This document shows, one piece after another, positions 44,874 through 54,417 of a DNA stretch of 64,000 nt; the first letter of the stretch is position 1, and every line of letters starts with the position of its first letter. A model generated the notes under the pieces. That model worked only from the letters and a program-made list of their open reading frames with translations, did not search any database and had not been told where the DNA came from. Source of the DNA: Bifidobacterium sp. ESL0728 (GTDB lineage: Bacteria; Actinomycetota; Actinomycetes; Actinomycetales; Bifidobacteriaceae); the NCBI RefSeq assembly GCF_029392015.1, contig NZ_CP113925.1:744001-808000 (forward strand). The letters run 5' to 3'. Position numbers and translations under genes: made by a program.

Positions 44874-45620
44874 ATGTCTTATAGATTAGTATTGCTCCGG
44901 CACGGCCAGAGCGCATGGAATAAAACCAATCAGTTCACCGGCTGGGTGGACGTTCCGCTCACCGAGCAGGGCGTCGAGGAAGCCAAGCACGGCGGCCAGC
45001 TCCTCAAAGAGAAAAATGTCCTCCCCGACATCGTCTTCACCTCGCTGCTGCGTCGCGCCATCAACACCGCCAACTACGCACTGGACGAGGCCGATCGCCT
45101 CTGGATTCCGGTCAAGCGTAGCTGGAGGCTCAACGAGCGTCACTATGGCGCCCTGCAAGGCAAGAACAAGTCCGAGATTCGCGAGAAGTACGGCGACGAG
45201 AAGTTCATGATCTGGCGTCGTTCCTATGGCACCCCGCCGCCGGAAATCGATCCAAGCGACAAGTTCTCGCAGAACAACGACCCTCGTTACGCCGGCGATC
45301 CGGTGCCCGAGACCGAGGCCCTGGCCAACGTCGTCGCGCGCGTGACCCCGTACTGGGAGTCCGAGATTGTTCCTGAGCTCAAGAGCGGCAAGACCGTCCT
45401 GATCGCCGCGCACGGCAACTCCCTGCGCGCCATCGTCAAGATGCTTGACGGCTTAAGCGAAGAGGAAATCTCCAAGGTCAATATTCCTACGGCCATCCCG
45501 CTGGTCTATGAGCTTGACGAGAACATGAAGCCGATCAAGCCTCGTGGCGAGTACCTCGACCCCGAAGCCGCTGCCGCCGGCGCCGCCGCCGTGGCCGCCC
45601 AGGGTCAGGCCAAGAAGTAA
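44874..45620 (+). CDS. gpmA: 2,3-bisphosphoglycerate-dependent phosphoglycerate mutase
   Basis: 248 aa. Glycolytic interconversion of 3- and 2-phosphoglycerate. Phosphohistidine motif [10 protein letters not shown] (His11), [20 protein letters not shown] and the second His in [12 protein letters not shown], all typical of dPGM. The C-terminal tail is Ala-rich. Full length; its own terminator follows. Confidence 0.96.
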   Translation: MSYRLVLLRHGQSAWNKTNQFTGWVDVPLTEQGVEEAKHGGQLLKEKNVLPDIVFTSLLRRAINTANYALDEADRLWIPVKRSWRLNERHYGALQGKNKSEIREKYGDEKFMIWRRSYGTPPPEIDPSDKFSQNNDPRYAGDPVPETEALANVVARVTPYWESEIVPELKSGKTVLIAAHGNSLRAIVKMLDGLSEEEISKVNIPTAIPLVYELDENMKPIKPRGEYLDPEAAAAGAAAVAAQGQAKK

Positions 45621-45633
45621 GTTACTGACTTTT

Positions 45634-45673
45634 AAAGGGGCCCACACGATTTCGAGTCGTGTGGGCCCCTTTG
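45634..45673 (+). terminator. Terminator of gpmA
   Basis: Stem aaaggggcccacacga / tcgtgtgggcccctttt, 16 bp, small loop. Confidence 0.9.
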
Positions 45674-45758
45674 TGCTGCCTGATTACGGCATGTGGATCC
45701 CTTTTCTTGCTTGGAATGGCGGCAGTATCACGTATGAATCGTACACACGAATCTGCTG

Positions 45759-45840
45759 TGAGTAACGGGTCAGTCCTGCTAGTTTTCGTATGTTTTCGAC
45801 ACTCAGAACGTACGTTTTCTCGCAGGATTGACCGGTTACT
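45759..45840 (+). repeat. Dispersed palindromic repeat, copy 2
   Basis: Arms 45759-45781 and 45818-45840 (gagtaac.ggtca.tcctgc.ag, 3 mismatches) with loop gttttcgta...acgtacgtttt. It is the reverse-complement orientation of the element at 10171-10254. Located between gpmA and phoU. Confidence 0.85.
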
Positions 45841-45894
45841 CGCACAAGCTGACGTCTGTGACACAACTACGCGCAAGAAATCCTAGCTGAAGAA

Positions 45895-46572
45895 TCAGTC
45901 CTCGTCGAGGTCGCGGGGTTCCTTGCTCGGGTCGAAGCCCGAGACAACGTAGACCACCTGGCGGGCGGTCGAGACGGCATGGTCGCCGAGCCGCTCCATG
46001 AACCGCGCGGTCAGCACCACGTCGATGAGCTGCTGCTTCGTGCCCTTCCAGGAATCATCGAGCACGAGTTCGAAACTCTCCTCATGCAGCTCGTCCAGCT
46101 TGTTGTCATCGGCGATGACCTGCTGTGCCAAGGTGGTGTCGCGGTCGGCGAGCATTTCCGGCAGTCTGTCGGCGGTGACGTCGAGCAGCTCCCGCATGCT
46201 CTCGAAGATATGCCGGGTCTTTTCGTCGTCGGGCAGGGCAGAAGCAGGATATGCCCGATATGCCGTCTGCGCGATATGCTGGGCCAAATCGCCCATACGT
46301 TCGATGGTGGAGGCCAGCCGCAGCGTGGCGACGACGACGCGCAGGTCGGTGGCCACGGGGCTCTGCTGGGCCAGCAGCTTTACGCACTGGTCGAGGATCT
46401 GCTTTTCCAATGCATCGATGGCCGCATCGCCGTCAATCACGGATTTGGCGGCGTCCATGTCCTTGTCCATCAGCGCTTTCCCGGCTCCGTGAATCGCGGC
46501 GCAAACCCCGTTGGCCATGTGCTCCAGATCGTCGGCGACCGCCTTGAGTTCTTCGTTGTAGATGACGCGCAT
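45895..46572 (-). CDS. phoU: Phosphate uptake regulator PhoU
   Basis: 225 aa, two three-helix PhoU repeats. Metal-binding-type segments include LRLASTIERMGDLAQHIAQ (about residues 86-104) and TARFMERLGDHAVSTARQ (about 189-206). Modulates the phosphate sensor kinase and Pst transporter. No pst or phoR gene is adjacent in the window. Confidence 0.95.
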   Translation of the reverse strand: MRVIYNEELKAVADDLEHMANGVCAAIHGAGKALMDKDMDAAKSVIDGDAAIDALEKQILDQCVKLLAQQSPVATDLRVVVATLRLASTIERMGDLAQHIAQTAYRAYPASALPDDEKTRHIFESMRELLDVTADRLPEMLADRDTTLAQQVIADDNKLDELHEESFELVLDDSWKGTKQQLIDVVLTARFMERLGDHAVSTARQVVYVVSGFDPSKEPRDLDED

Positions 46573-46728
46573 ATGAGCTTCTTTCGTAGTGGTTGGATAT
46601 GCCGATTATGCGTAGGCGGTTTTTAAATATTGGTAAGTATTGATGGATTATAAATTACTGGCTGAAGGATTATCCGATTAGGATTGGCCGGAAAGTTCGC
46701 TAAGAAGCCATAAGGGCTTTCCAAGGTT

Positions 46729-46986
46729 TTAGTTGGCACCGAGCCTGCGGTAGTCCCAGCGGTCAAAGTGCTCCCAAATCAGCATCAACACGCCGATGAT
46801 GACTCCTGCCGAGCACAAGATAATCGCCTGAAGCACATGGAATCCGCAAGCAAGGAATATCGCGCTGACAGCGAGGGCGATAAGCCACCAGCTGGTGATG
46901 ATGAGGAATGTCTTGCGCAAATCGACCTGAACGGGCTTCGGCGCGGGCTTACAGACATCAGGGTTGATGATCGGGGCAAACTTCAT
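46729..46986 (-). CDS. Small membrane protein with two helices
   Basis: 85 aa from the ATG at 46986 (MKFAPIINPDV); a longer reading from the ATG at 47064 gives 111 aa but leaves almost no room for the divergent manA promoter. Two hydrophobic segments (about residues 27-48 and 52-72) and a Trp/Arg-rich tail (EHFDRWDYRRLG). Short hypothetical; family not recognised. Confidence 0.6.
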   Translation of the reverse strand: MKFAPIINPDVCKPAPKPVQVDLRKTFLIITSWWLIALAVSAIFLACGFHVLQAIILCSAGVIIGVLMLIWEHFDRWDYRRLGAN

Positions 46987-47099
46987 ACCGTTGATTTTAG
47001 TATCCGGGGCTAACCTTAAGTTGGCTATGCGCTGATTCTGTTCGGGAATCGGTATGAGAGCCATGAGAACATAGAGGAAGCGTTATCCACAAGGAGCCA

Positions 47100-48935
47100 T
47101 TGCCAGTGTATTCGATTCACCCGGTCGCAAAGCGGTATGCCTGGGGTTCCTATACCCATTTGCAGGCGATGTTCGCCTCCCAGCTGACCGGGCAGAATGT
47201 GCTTTCGTCTGCTGAAAACGCAGGTGGAAATAAAAGCGCGAACGAAAACGCAAACGTGAGTCCAAGCGGAAGTAGAGACGCGAGCGCGAGTGCAAGCAGA
47301 AGTAGAAGCACAAGCGTTAACGCAAGCGGAGTCTCTGTCGACGGCGGGAATCAGGCATCCATAAGCAAGGGCCGATCATCCGCATCCGAAGTTCAACGCA
47401 CCCAAACCCAAGCGCAGGCCCAAACCCAAGGTCAAACAGATACAGATACTGACGATTGCCCTTTGGCGGAGATGTGGTTCAGCGGCCATGCACAATGGCC
47501 TTCCCGGGTGGATTTTAATTCGCAACAGGTTTTGGAAACGCTATCGCAAGATCAAAATAAACAGCATAAACGGAACAAGGCTTTGGCAAGACTGCGAAAT
47601 TCTCATGCATTCGGCAGCCAGGAAGCCGGAGGAGGCAATGGAGCCAATGCCTCAATGGCGCTGACCGACCTTATCCGCGCCGACCCCGAAGACATGCTCG
47701 GCGCTCGTTGTTCCGATAAATTCGGGCCGGTCCTGCCATACCTTCTCAAAGTGATTTCCGCTCGTATCCCGCTTTCTCTTCAGGTTCATCCCATCGATTT
47801 CCAGGCACGTGCCGGCTTCAACGCGCAGAACGCACAGCATGTGCCCATGGAAGCACCCGAGCGCTCCTTCAAAGATCCGGTAGCCAAAAACGAAATGGTC
47901 ATCGCATTGGAACCGTTCGAGGCGTCCGTCGGCTTCGCCACGCCGGCGTTCATGCTTTCCAACCTGACGTTGGTGGACCATCCGCTTGCCGGGCGTATGG
48001 TGGAGGCGCTTACCCCGCAATCCCACCGTGGCATGCGCGTCATCCACGGCATGTCCGCTATCCACGGTGTACCTACCATCCATGGCATGCATGGGATGTT
48101 CAATATGTCGCAGCAGTACGTGGAACCTGAAAACGAAGAATTCGCCGAGGCTGATGCGCTGATGCCCATAGCCTCTGCCGTCTGGCAGCCGTCGCATAAA
48201 CGGATTTTCCGCGCGTTCCATACGGCCGTCACCGCAGGGCCCGTAAAGGGTTTGCACAAGGCTTTGGCGGGTGCGGCTTGTAAGGTTTCCGATGAGCGCT
48301 CGCAGCTGGCTTTCCACCACGCCCTTGCCGCCGAAGAAGCCTTTCCTGGTGACCCGAGTGTGCTCGCGTTGCTGATGATGAATCCGCTTGCGTTGCAGGA
48401 GGGCGAGTCCGTCTTCATCCCTGCCGGCACTCCGCATGCCTATATCCACGGCACAGGTGTCGAAATCATGACGAATTCGGATAATGTATTACGTGCTGGA
48501 ATGACGGTGAAGCATAAGGACATTCCCGATTTTCTGCAAAGTCTCGATTGCGGCCCGGCCTCGCCGATCGATCCCAGCGTCAGCTGGATGACGGATTGGG
48601 GCGGGATGTTCGGCAACCGGGTGATCTACCGGCCGAAAATCGATGAATTCATGTTGAGTTACGGCAGAGTCGGGACGGAGCAGCGTCCCTGGCCGATGGT
48701 GGAGCGCCTGTCACGACGCTACGGACGGCTTATGACGAAAGTCTCGCTTACCAACCGGCATTTCGGCCCGAGAATAGTGGTGTGCATCGAAGGGTCTATA
48801 AAGGTTGTCAGTTCGCACGAATCCAGAGTTTTGAGGCAAGGCGAGGCCGTTTTCGTTCCCGCCGCAGATGGGCGTGTGCAGCTGGATTCGGACAGTGAAG
48901 TCGGCACGTTCATCATGGCTTCCACGCAGGTGTAA
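47100..48935 (+). CDS. manA: Mannose-6-phosphate isomerase, class I, with low-complexity insert
   Basis: 611 aa from the TTG at 47100 (GTG at 47106 equally likely; aaggag at 47090-47095). Zinc-dependent interconversion of mannose-6-P and fructose-6-P. Motifs: YSIHPVAKRYAWGSYTH, CPLAEMWFSGH, SLQVHPID (zinc ligands), AKNEMVIALEPFEA and FIPAGTPHAYIHGTG. Relatives are about 400 aa. Extra length comes from a Ser/Ala/Asn/Gln insert at about residues 42-115 and further insertions near 145-185 and an IHGM-repeat around 315-335. Confidence 0.9.
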   Translation: MPVYSIHPVAKRYAWGSYTHLQAMFASQLTGQNVLSSAENAGGNKSANENANVSPSGSRDASASASRSRSTSVNASGVSVDGGNQASISKGRSSASEVQRTQTQAQAQTQGQTDTDTDDCPLAEMWFSGHAQWPSRVDFNSQQVLETLSQDQNKQHKRNKALARLRNSHAFGSQEAGGGNGANASMALTDLIRADPEDMLGARCSDKFGPVLPYLLKVISARIPLSLQVHPIDFQARAGFNAQNAQHVPMEAPERSFKDPVAKNEMVIALEPFEASVGFATPAFMLSNLTLVDHPLAGRMVEALTPQSHRGMRVIHGMSAIHGVPTIHGMHGMFNMSQQYVEPENEEFAEADALMPIASAVWQPSHKRIFRAFHTAVTAGPVKGLHKALAGAACKVSDERSQLAFHHALAAEEAFPGDPSVLALLMMNPLALQEGESVFIPAGTPHAYIHGTGVEIMTNSDNVLRAGMTVKHKDIPDFLQSLDCGPASPIDPSVSWMTDWGGMFGNRVIYRPKIDEFMLSYGRVGTEQRPWPMVERLSRRYGRLMTKVSLTNRHFGPRIVVCIEGSIKVVSSHESRVLRQGEAVFVPAADGRVQLDSDSEVGTFIMASTQV

Positions 48936-49270
48936 GACCTTTCGTTTCAAGGATTTGGCAAGATGTGACGGGAGATTTCGGAACTTTGTCAGCTTGTCGG
49001 CCTGTAATAAAATTTGACCCATTTTATTGGGTGGTTATTGACGTATTTATTGTGAAGGAAATGTGACACGCCGATGAACCGATTTGATACTGCGGTTTTT
49101 CCAAAGTGACGATTCGATTGCGTTTTAAAAAAATCAGGGCTTGAAGTATTCTTGTAGCAGAAATCAGGAAGTGGCAGATGCGCTTTACGATGTCTTATTG
49201 ATACGGTGTTGTACCGGTAAAGTTCGTCAAAGCATTTTCTGCTGAAATGTTGTCCGCAAGGAGTTGGTTT
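48936..49270 (+). other. Intergenic leader before the CHAP gene, no ORF
   Basis: The 335 bp hold AT-rich sequence around 49008-49055 and 49125-49145 and a cttgaagtattcttgtag stretch suited to a promoter. No known riboswitch motif is recognisable. Confidence 0.4.
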
Positions 49271-50194
49271 ATGGTTCACGGTGCGCACAAGGCACGGAGA
49301 GTCGCGAAGCGGTCAAGTGCCGTCTCGTCCCTCTTTTCTCCTGCAAAGGGGACGCATTCGCTCAAGGCGGTGCGGCAGGCGCAGGCTGTGGAAACCAACG
49401 GCGCCATGGTCGGCTTGGCTCCGGAAGTCGCCGACAAGCTCAACGAAATCGTACCTGAAACCCGTCGTTCCATTCGCTTGGCCCGGGAGTCCGAAAACCG
49501 TCGCCATGCCGCAGTCGTTTCCGCTTCACTTGCTGCTTTGGTCGGCGCCACCGCTACTGCTGCGATGGCAGGCAATCCCACCAAACCAACTTTCAACGCA
49601 GCCGGGGAAGCCACCACCACTGCGACGTTGAGACCGATTAACGCCGCTTCGCGTTCGGAAGATCGTGTACCTCTGCGCTCCAATGGCACGCAAGGCACAT
49701 GGAGTCTGGGGGAGTCGAATACATCGCTTGACGTTTCCGCGATGTCGAAGTCGATTGCCAATAATCCGCAGATCGCCGATCTGATGGATCAGGACTACAA
49801 GGCGTTGCCCGCAGGCTTCAATCCGAACCATCCCACCGGGGACTCCGGCAACAATTATGAATTCAGCCAGTGCACATGGTGGGCATACGTGCGTAGGCAT
49901 CAGCTTGGCCTTCCTGCGGGTTCGCAGATGGGTAACGGTGCCCAGTGGGCGGATTCCGCTCGTTCCCTGGGCTATTGGGTCGATCGAACGGCTCGTCACG
50001 TCGGTGACATCATGGTCTTTGCTCCCGGCCAGGACGGTTCCAACCCGACCTGTGGCCATGTCGCCATCATCGAGCAGATCAATCCCGATGGTTCTGTCAC
50101 CACTTCGGAGTGCGGCGCTGCCTACCAAGGCAAGACCTTCTCGAAAACCTACACAGCGGACCAGGTCGCGGCCCATCAGATTATTCATTACTGA
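49271..50194 (+). CDS. Secreted CHAP-domain peptidoglycan hydrolase
   Basis: 307 aa from the ATG at 49271 with aaggag at 49258-49263. Unusually long basic N-terminal region (about 75 residues) before a hydrophobic segment AAVVSASLAALVGATATAAMAG, so it may be a signal anchor. The CHAP domain occupies the last about 120 residues, with the catalytic Cys in FSQCTWWAYV and His in CGHVAIIEQ. Cleaves peptide bonds in peptidoglycan; probably involved in cell separation. Confidence 0.9.
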   Translation: MVHGAHKARRVAKRSSAVSSLFSPAKGTHSLKAVRQAQAVETNGAMVGLAPEVADKLNEIVPETRRSIRLARESENRRHAAVVSASLAALVGATATAAMAGNPTKPTFNAAGEATTTATLRPINAASRSEDRVPLRSNGTQGTWSLGESNTSLDVSAMSKSIANNPQIADLMDQDYKALPAGFNPNHPTGDSGNNYEFSQCTWWAYVRRHQLGLPAGSQMGNGAQWADSARSLGYWVDRTARHVGDIMVFAPGQDGSNPTCGHVAIIEQINPDGSVTTSECGAAYQGKTFSKTYTADQVAAHQIIHY

Positions 50195-50406
50195 TTAGTA
50201 CTGGGTCTGCGTTTTCATTTCTTTTTGCTTTCACAGAAATTTGTGAAGGTTGTATTCTCTCGCAGTGGTATTTCAGACCTCTTTGTTCTGCTTGATATTC
50301 AAGGGATTTAGGTCCTGAAATTGGAGGGTTGTGTTCGCTTTGAATCATTTTTTCGGCAACTTCTCGCACGCCCATTATGTTGCGGCTCTATGGTAACCTG
50401 ATTTAC

Positions 50407-51150
50407 ATGATGAAAGCTTCGAAGATCTGTGCATCCTTGGCTGCGCTTGCACTCAGCGCCTCAGCCCTCATTGCATTCTCTCCCACCGCCTCAGCTGCCA
50501 ATGAGGACAACGATCCGGTCACTTCCTCTCGTTCATTCCGCAAGGTCAATACCGTGCGTAAAGACCTGCTGAAGGAATCCACCTCCACCGATGTCGACGC
50601 CAAATCCAATTGGGGAGGCATCGAGTCCCTCGATGTTCCGCAGACCCAATCGCAGGCCGAAAAGGACGCCGCTGCCGCAAAGCAGCGTGCCGATGCCGCC
50701 GCCGCAAGTGCGGCCGCTGCTTCCCGCTCCGCTGCAAGGGATTCGTTGGCCCAAGCCGCTCAGCCGCAGAACTTCACCGTCACGCCTCCCAACGGGCAGT
50801 CGGTTTCCAGTTTGCTGGCTTTCGCCAATCAATTCGTCGGTGTGGTGCCGTACAAGTACGGCGGCAATACTCCGGCAGGTTGGGATTGTTCGGGAATGGT
50901 TCAGTATGTATTTGGCAATTTTGGCATTGCTCTTCCGCATGGTTCCGGTGCTCAGATGACTGCTGGCAGGCCCGTCGCGGACATTTCCCAGGCGATGCCT
51001 GGTGATTTGCTTGCAGGCCCTGGCCATTCCGCCATCTATGTTGGTAACGGTCAGGTAGTCAATGCGCTTAATCCCGCTGTCGGCACCACATATAGCCCTA
51101 TAGGCTATGCCTTCTCTTCAGGTAATTATGTCATCCGCAGGCTTCTCTAG
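50407..51150 (+). CDS. Secreted NlpC/P60 endopeptidase
   Basis: 247 aa from the ATG at 50407 (50410 also possible). Signal peptide ending near PTASAA (about residue 31). Middle segment is an Ala/Lys-rich helix (about 85-120). NlpC/P60 domain at about 130-247 with catalytic Cys in GWDCSGMVQYVFG and His in GPGHSAIYVGNG. D,L-endopeptidase acting on stem peptides. Follows the CHAP gene after a 212-bp gap; both probably act in septal wall turnover. Confidence 0.92.
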   Translation: MMKASKICASLAALALSASALIAFSPTASAANEDNDPVTSSRSFRKVNTVRKDLLKESTSTDVDAKSNWGGIESLDVPQTQSQAEKDAAAAKQRADAAAASAAAASRSAARDSLAQAAQPQNFTVTPPNGQSVSSLLAFANQFVGVVPYKYGGNTPAGWDCSGMVQYVFGNFGIALPHGSGAQMTAGRPVADISQAMPGDLLAGPGHSAIYVGNGQVVNALNPAVGTTYSPIGYAFSSGNYVIRRLL

Positions 51151-51326
51151 ATTTTAATAGGTGAAATCAAACACAAGAAGCTCTGTTGCCTAGATAAACT
51201 TGAAAACGTGTCTCGAAAAGGGACACGTTTTCTTGTATAATGAAGAATTTAGTGCTTGACTCTCAAGGCTGGTATTCTTGAGGTAGAGCCGTTATGAGCG
51301 GTATTACGTATGTCAAGGAGGTAGTC

Positions 51327-52334
51327 ATGGTAAACGACAAGGCTGTTCTGGTAGGTGTTGATGGTTCGCAAGCCAGCTACAAGGCGACCTGGTGGGCGGC
51401 GAATTACGCCAAGCACGCAGGATTGACGCTGCAGATCGTTTGCGCTTATTCGCTTCCCAGCTATGCGGCGGTTTCGTTCGATTCCACTTACACTTCCATG
51501 GGCGATGACAACGCGGCCCACATCGATGCGCAAGAGATTCTTTCCAAGGCCAAGGCCATCGCCGACGAGCAGGGCGTCGAGGCGCAGACGTTGATCGTCA
51601 CCGGCGATCCCTCGTCGGTGTTCGTCGAACTTTCGCGCAACTACAACCTGATTGTCATCGGCAACCGTGGCAAGGGCGGCCTGGCCGAGCGGCTGCTGGG
51701 AACCACCAGCTCCTCGCTGCCGGCCTATGCGTACTGCCCGATTATCGTCGTTCCCTATACCGATGACGATGGCAAGACGATGCATTTGAATAACACCATC
51801 AAGCGTGTGGCCGTCGGCATCGACGCCAGCGCATGGGGATTGAAGGCGCTGCAGATCGCGGCCGACCTTTCCTCCGACCGTGGCGCCGAGCTCGACGTCA
51901 TCGACGCTGTGGCAGGTCTGCAGGGTGTCAGCGATGAGGACGGCGTCTACGATTCCTATATGGAAGATCTCGAAACGCAGATCGCTCCTGTCCGCAAGGC
52001 TCACCCGGACTTGAAGATCACCAAGACCATCGTTCCCGAATCCGCTGTAAGCGCCCTGACCAAGGCCAGCTACGATCACGACATCGTCGTGGTCGGTTCC
52101 CGCGGCAAGGGCGGATTCACCGGTCTTCTGGTCGGCTCCACCAGCCAGGGGCTCATCCAGCATGCTGCCGGCCCGGTTTACGTGGTGCCGCGCAAGTACG
52201 TGGAAGCCGAAAAGTCGCGTTCCGACGGCACTATCGAAGGCATCGAAGGTGTCGAGCAGGTCTCCGTGAAGACTGCCGACAGCTCCGCGGCCGAAGCCAT
52301 CGAATCCTCCATCGATCCAGAGCACAAGGGCTGA
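51327..52334 (+). CDS. Tandem universal stress protein
   Basis: 335 aa from the ATG at 51327, preceded by a perfect aaggagg. Two Usp domains: the first with GVDGSQASYKATWWA and GNRGKGGLAERLLGTTSSSL, the second with GIDASAWGLKALQIAA and GSRGKGGFTGLLVGSTSQGL. The G-2X-G-9X-G(S/T) pattern implies ATP binding in both. C-terminal tail is acidic. Stress-related, cytoplasmic. Confidence 0.93.
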   Translation: MVNDKAVLVGVDGSQASYKATWWAANYAKHAGLTLQIVCAYSLPSYAAVSFDSTYTSMGDDNAAHIDAQEILSKAKAIADEQGVEAQTLIVTGDPSSVFVELSRNYNLIVIGNRGKGGLAERLLGTTSSSLPAYAYCPIIVVPYTDDDGKTMHLNNTIKRVAVGIDASAWGLKALQIAADLSSDRGAELDVIDAVAGLQGVSDEDGVYDSYMEDLETQIAPVRKAHPDLKITKTIVPESAVSALTKASYDHDIVVVGSRGKGGFTGLLVGSTSQGLIQHAAGPVYVVPRKYVEAEKSRSDGTIEGIEGVEQVSVKTADSSAAEAIESSIDPEHKG

Positions 52335-52394
52335 TTGCGGCTTTTATTTGTTGTCGGTCTGATTGACAGATCAGCCGATAACGATACTGCGATA

Positions 52395-52442
52395 AAAGGG
52401 CGGTGCCGATTATCCATAACGGATATCGGCACCGCCCTTTTT
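52395..52442 (+). terminator. Terminator of the Usp gene
   Basis: 17-bp stem aaaagggcggtgccgat / atcggcaccgccctttt with loop tatccataacgg. Confidence 0.9.
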
Positions 52443-52449
52443 GCCGTTT

Positions 52450-52677
52450 AAGTCGTGTTTGCTGCAACTCGCCCATGGCAATGCATTCCAAGCCGTATCG
52501 GTAACAATGTGTTCAGTGCAACGTGTCTATGACGCTGCTGTTTACAACGTATCTGCATCCACACGTATCTGCATCAACGCTTTGCTGCGACGTATCTATG
52601 GCAATGCAATTTCGCCGGCTGTATGCAACGTGTCTGCTGCAACGTCACGAAAAACTACTATAGCGACGTTACAGCAG
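52450..52677. repeat. Degenerate short repeats around gcaacgt(g/a)tct
   Basis: The gap holds recurring motifs: gcaacgtgtctatg, caacgtatctgcatc, cacgtatctgcatc, gacgtatctatggc, gcaacgtgtctgctgc. A larger period of about 123 bp is seen for atggcaatgca (52475 and 52598). The end is an inverted repeat ctgctgcaacgtc / gacgttacagcag at 52634-52646 and 52665-52677. Confidence 0.6.
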
Positions 52678-52687
52678 ACTTCTGAAA

Positions 52688-53104
52688 CTACTTGGTCAGC
52701 ACCTTGACTTCCATACTTACCGGTGTGGCGCGCTCATAGGTGTGCATCACCGTGCAGGACTTCTCGATGTGCTTTTCGACGCGATCCTTGAGCTTCTCGA
52801 CATCCTCGCCATGGATGCCGGCGCTTTGTGCGTCAACAACCACCTGCTCGCGGAACGCGGTGTAGCCGTCGGCCTCGCGGTCGTAATCGCCGTCGACGGT
52901 GATCTTCGCGCCCTTGCCTTCGCCCAGCGAATTCTCGATGGTCATCTGGCTGGAAAGTGCGCCGCAGCCCGCCAGCGCCACCTTCATCAGATCGCCGGGA
53001 TTGAACAGGCCTTTGCCATGCCCGAACTTGATATGTGCGCCGTCGTCGCTGAACGCGTCCCAGGAACCATCCTTGTTGCGCTCGACCCACAGTTTCTTTG
53101 CCAT
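52688..53104 (-). CDS. OsmC/Ohr-family peroxidase
   Basis: 138 aa from the ATG at 53104 with gaggaggt ribosome binding site. Two redox Cys residues in LAGCGALSSQ and EKSCTVMHTYE are in the OsmC positions. Reduces organic hydroperoxides. The N-terminal GSWDAFSDDGAHIKFGHG is a variant of the usual OsmC start. Second peroxidase in the window beside Tpx. Confidence 0.88.
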   Translation of the reverse strand: MAKKLWVERNKDGSWDAFSDDGAHIKFGHGKGLFNPGDLMKVALAGCGALSSQMTIENSLGEGKGAKITVDGDYDREADGYTAFREQVVVDAQSAGIHGEDVEKLKDRVEKHIEKSCTVMHTYERATPVSMEVKVLTK

Positions 53105-53290
53105 TGCGTACCTCCTCGCGGTTATGCCTTGCTTTGTTTCAAGACTTATCCCTACCAATCTATCCCCAAGCCCCGTCGTTATGTGTTTCCGGTGCAGGGC
53201 GTGGGACGAACAGCATACAGCCGGATCCTCTTCTTTTCTAGCAGTGAAATGAAAGTGGTGTGACCGGTTGCACAGTTTTGCCGATCCATT

Positions 53291-53337
53291 TGTGTCCTTT
53301 TACTTATCTGCTTTATTGGTCTAAGTAAAAAGACACA
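53291..53337. promoter_or_regulatory. 16-bp inverted repeat upstream of thyA
   Basis: tgtgtccttttactta (53291-53306) with taagtaaaaagacaca (53322-53337), one mismatch, 15-nt spacer. Located in the divergent gap between osmC and thyA; a partial third copy (cgtgtcctcaagtaat) lies at about 53342. Candidate operator. No other feature is seen in the 340-bp gap. Confidence 0.55.
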
Positions 53338-53444
53338 ATTACGTGTCCTCAAGTAATTCTCATGGTTCCAATGTCTTCTGATAGACGAATGGTTTGTCGT
53401 TACGACGTCGACATGGCCGATACTGGTTGCTAGAATGGTCAGTT

Positions 53445-54314
53445 ATGTTGACCCAAGAACAGCTTGAAGAAATTCGTCAGAGGATTCCCGCGCGCCCCAA
53501 AACCGATATTCCCATGCCCTACGAGGATTTGGTACGGGATATTCTTACGCAAGGAACGCTCAAAACCGACCGTACCGGTACGGGCACGATTTCCCTGTTC
53601 GGCCGTCAGATGCGTTTCGACCTTTCCAAAGGCTTTCCGCTCCTGACCACCAAGACGGTCTATTTCAAAGGCATCGCCTACGAGCTGTTGTGGTTCCTCA
53701 AGGGTTCCAGCAATGTGCGCTGGTTGCAGGAAAACAATGTACACATCTGGGATGAGTGGGCCGACGAGAACGGCGATTTGGGACCTGTCTACGGCGTGCA
53801 GTGGCGCAGTTGGCCGGCACCGACGAAGGACAATCCGAACCGCACCATCGATCAGATTTCCAATGTGCTTAATCTCATCAAAACGCATCCCGATTCCCGC
53901 CGTATGATCGTCACCGCTTGGAACCCGGCCGAGGTCGAGCAGATGGCTCTGCCGCCCTGCCACGCCCTTTTCCAGTTCTATGTGGCCGATGGCAAGCTCT
54001 CCTGCCAGCTCTACCAGCGTTCCTGCGATATGTTCCTGGGGGTGCCGTTCAACATTGCGTCCTATTCGTTGCTCACCTTGATGATGGCGCAGCAGACCGG
54101 CCTGAAGCCGGGGGAGTTCGTCTGGACGGGCGGCGATTGCCATGTCTACGACAACCACATCGAGCAGGTTTTGACCCAGCTTTCCCGAGATCCTTACCCG
54201 TACCCACAGATCGAAATCAACAAGGCCGGTTCGATTTTCGATTACCGGTACGAGGACTTCAAAATCGTCAATTACCAGCACCATCCGGCCATCAAAGCTC
54301 CGGTCGCGGTCTGA
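53445..54314 (+). CDS. thyA: Thymidylate synthase
   Basis: 289 aa from the ATG at 53445. Converts dUMP to dTMP with methylene-THF. [19 protein letters not shown], the catalytic Cys in [28 protein letters not shown] and the C-terminal [10 protein letters not shown] are all present. Forms an operon with folA (103-bp gap). Confidence 0.97.
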   Translation: MLTQEQLEEIRQRIPARPKTDIPMPYEDLVRDILTQGTLKTDRTGTGTISLFGRQMRFDLSKGFPLLTTKTVYFKGIAYELLWFLKGSSNVRWLQENNVHIWDEWADENGDLGPVYGVQWRSWPAPTKDNPNRTIDQISNVLNLIKTHPDSRRMIVTAWNPAEVEQMALPPCHALFQFYVADGKLSCQLYQRSCDMFLGVPFNIASYSLLTLMMAQQTGLKPGEFVWTGGDCHVYDNHIEQVLTQLSRDPYPYPQIEINKAGSIFDYRYEDFKIVNYQHHPAIKAPVAV

Positions 54315-54417
54315 GGCGTGGCGACGCAGGGTTCCAGGCAGGTTTCAAAGGGTGTGAAACGCGTCTGAACCGTTGGTTAGACTAAATAAATACTGCCTAA
54401 TTCAAGGAGTAAACGAA

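Noticed and set aside
47083-47091. Perfect DnaA box ttatccaca before manA
   Set aside because: A single box without a cluster, AT-rich unwinding region or dnaA/dnaN neighbours; not an origin.
50195-50406. c-di-AMP (ydaO-type) riboswitch before the NlpC/P60 gene
   Set aside because: Such riboswitches often precede cell-wall hydrolase genes in actinobacteria, but the characteristic conserved core could not be found here.
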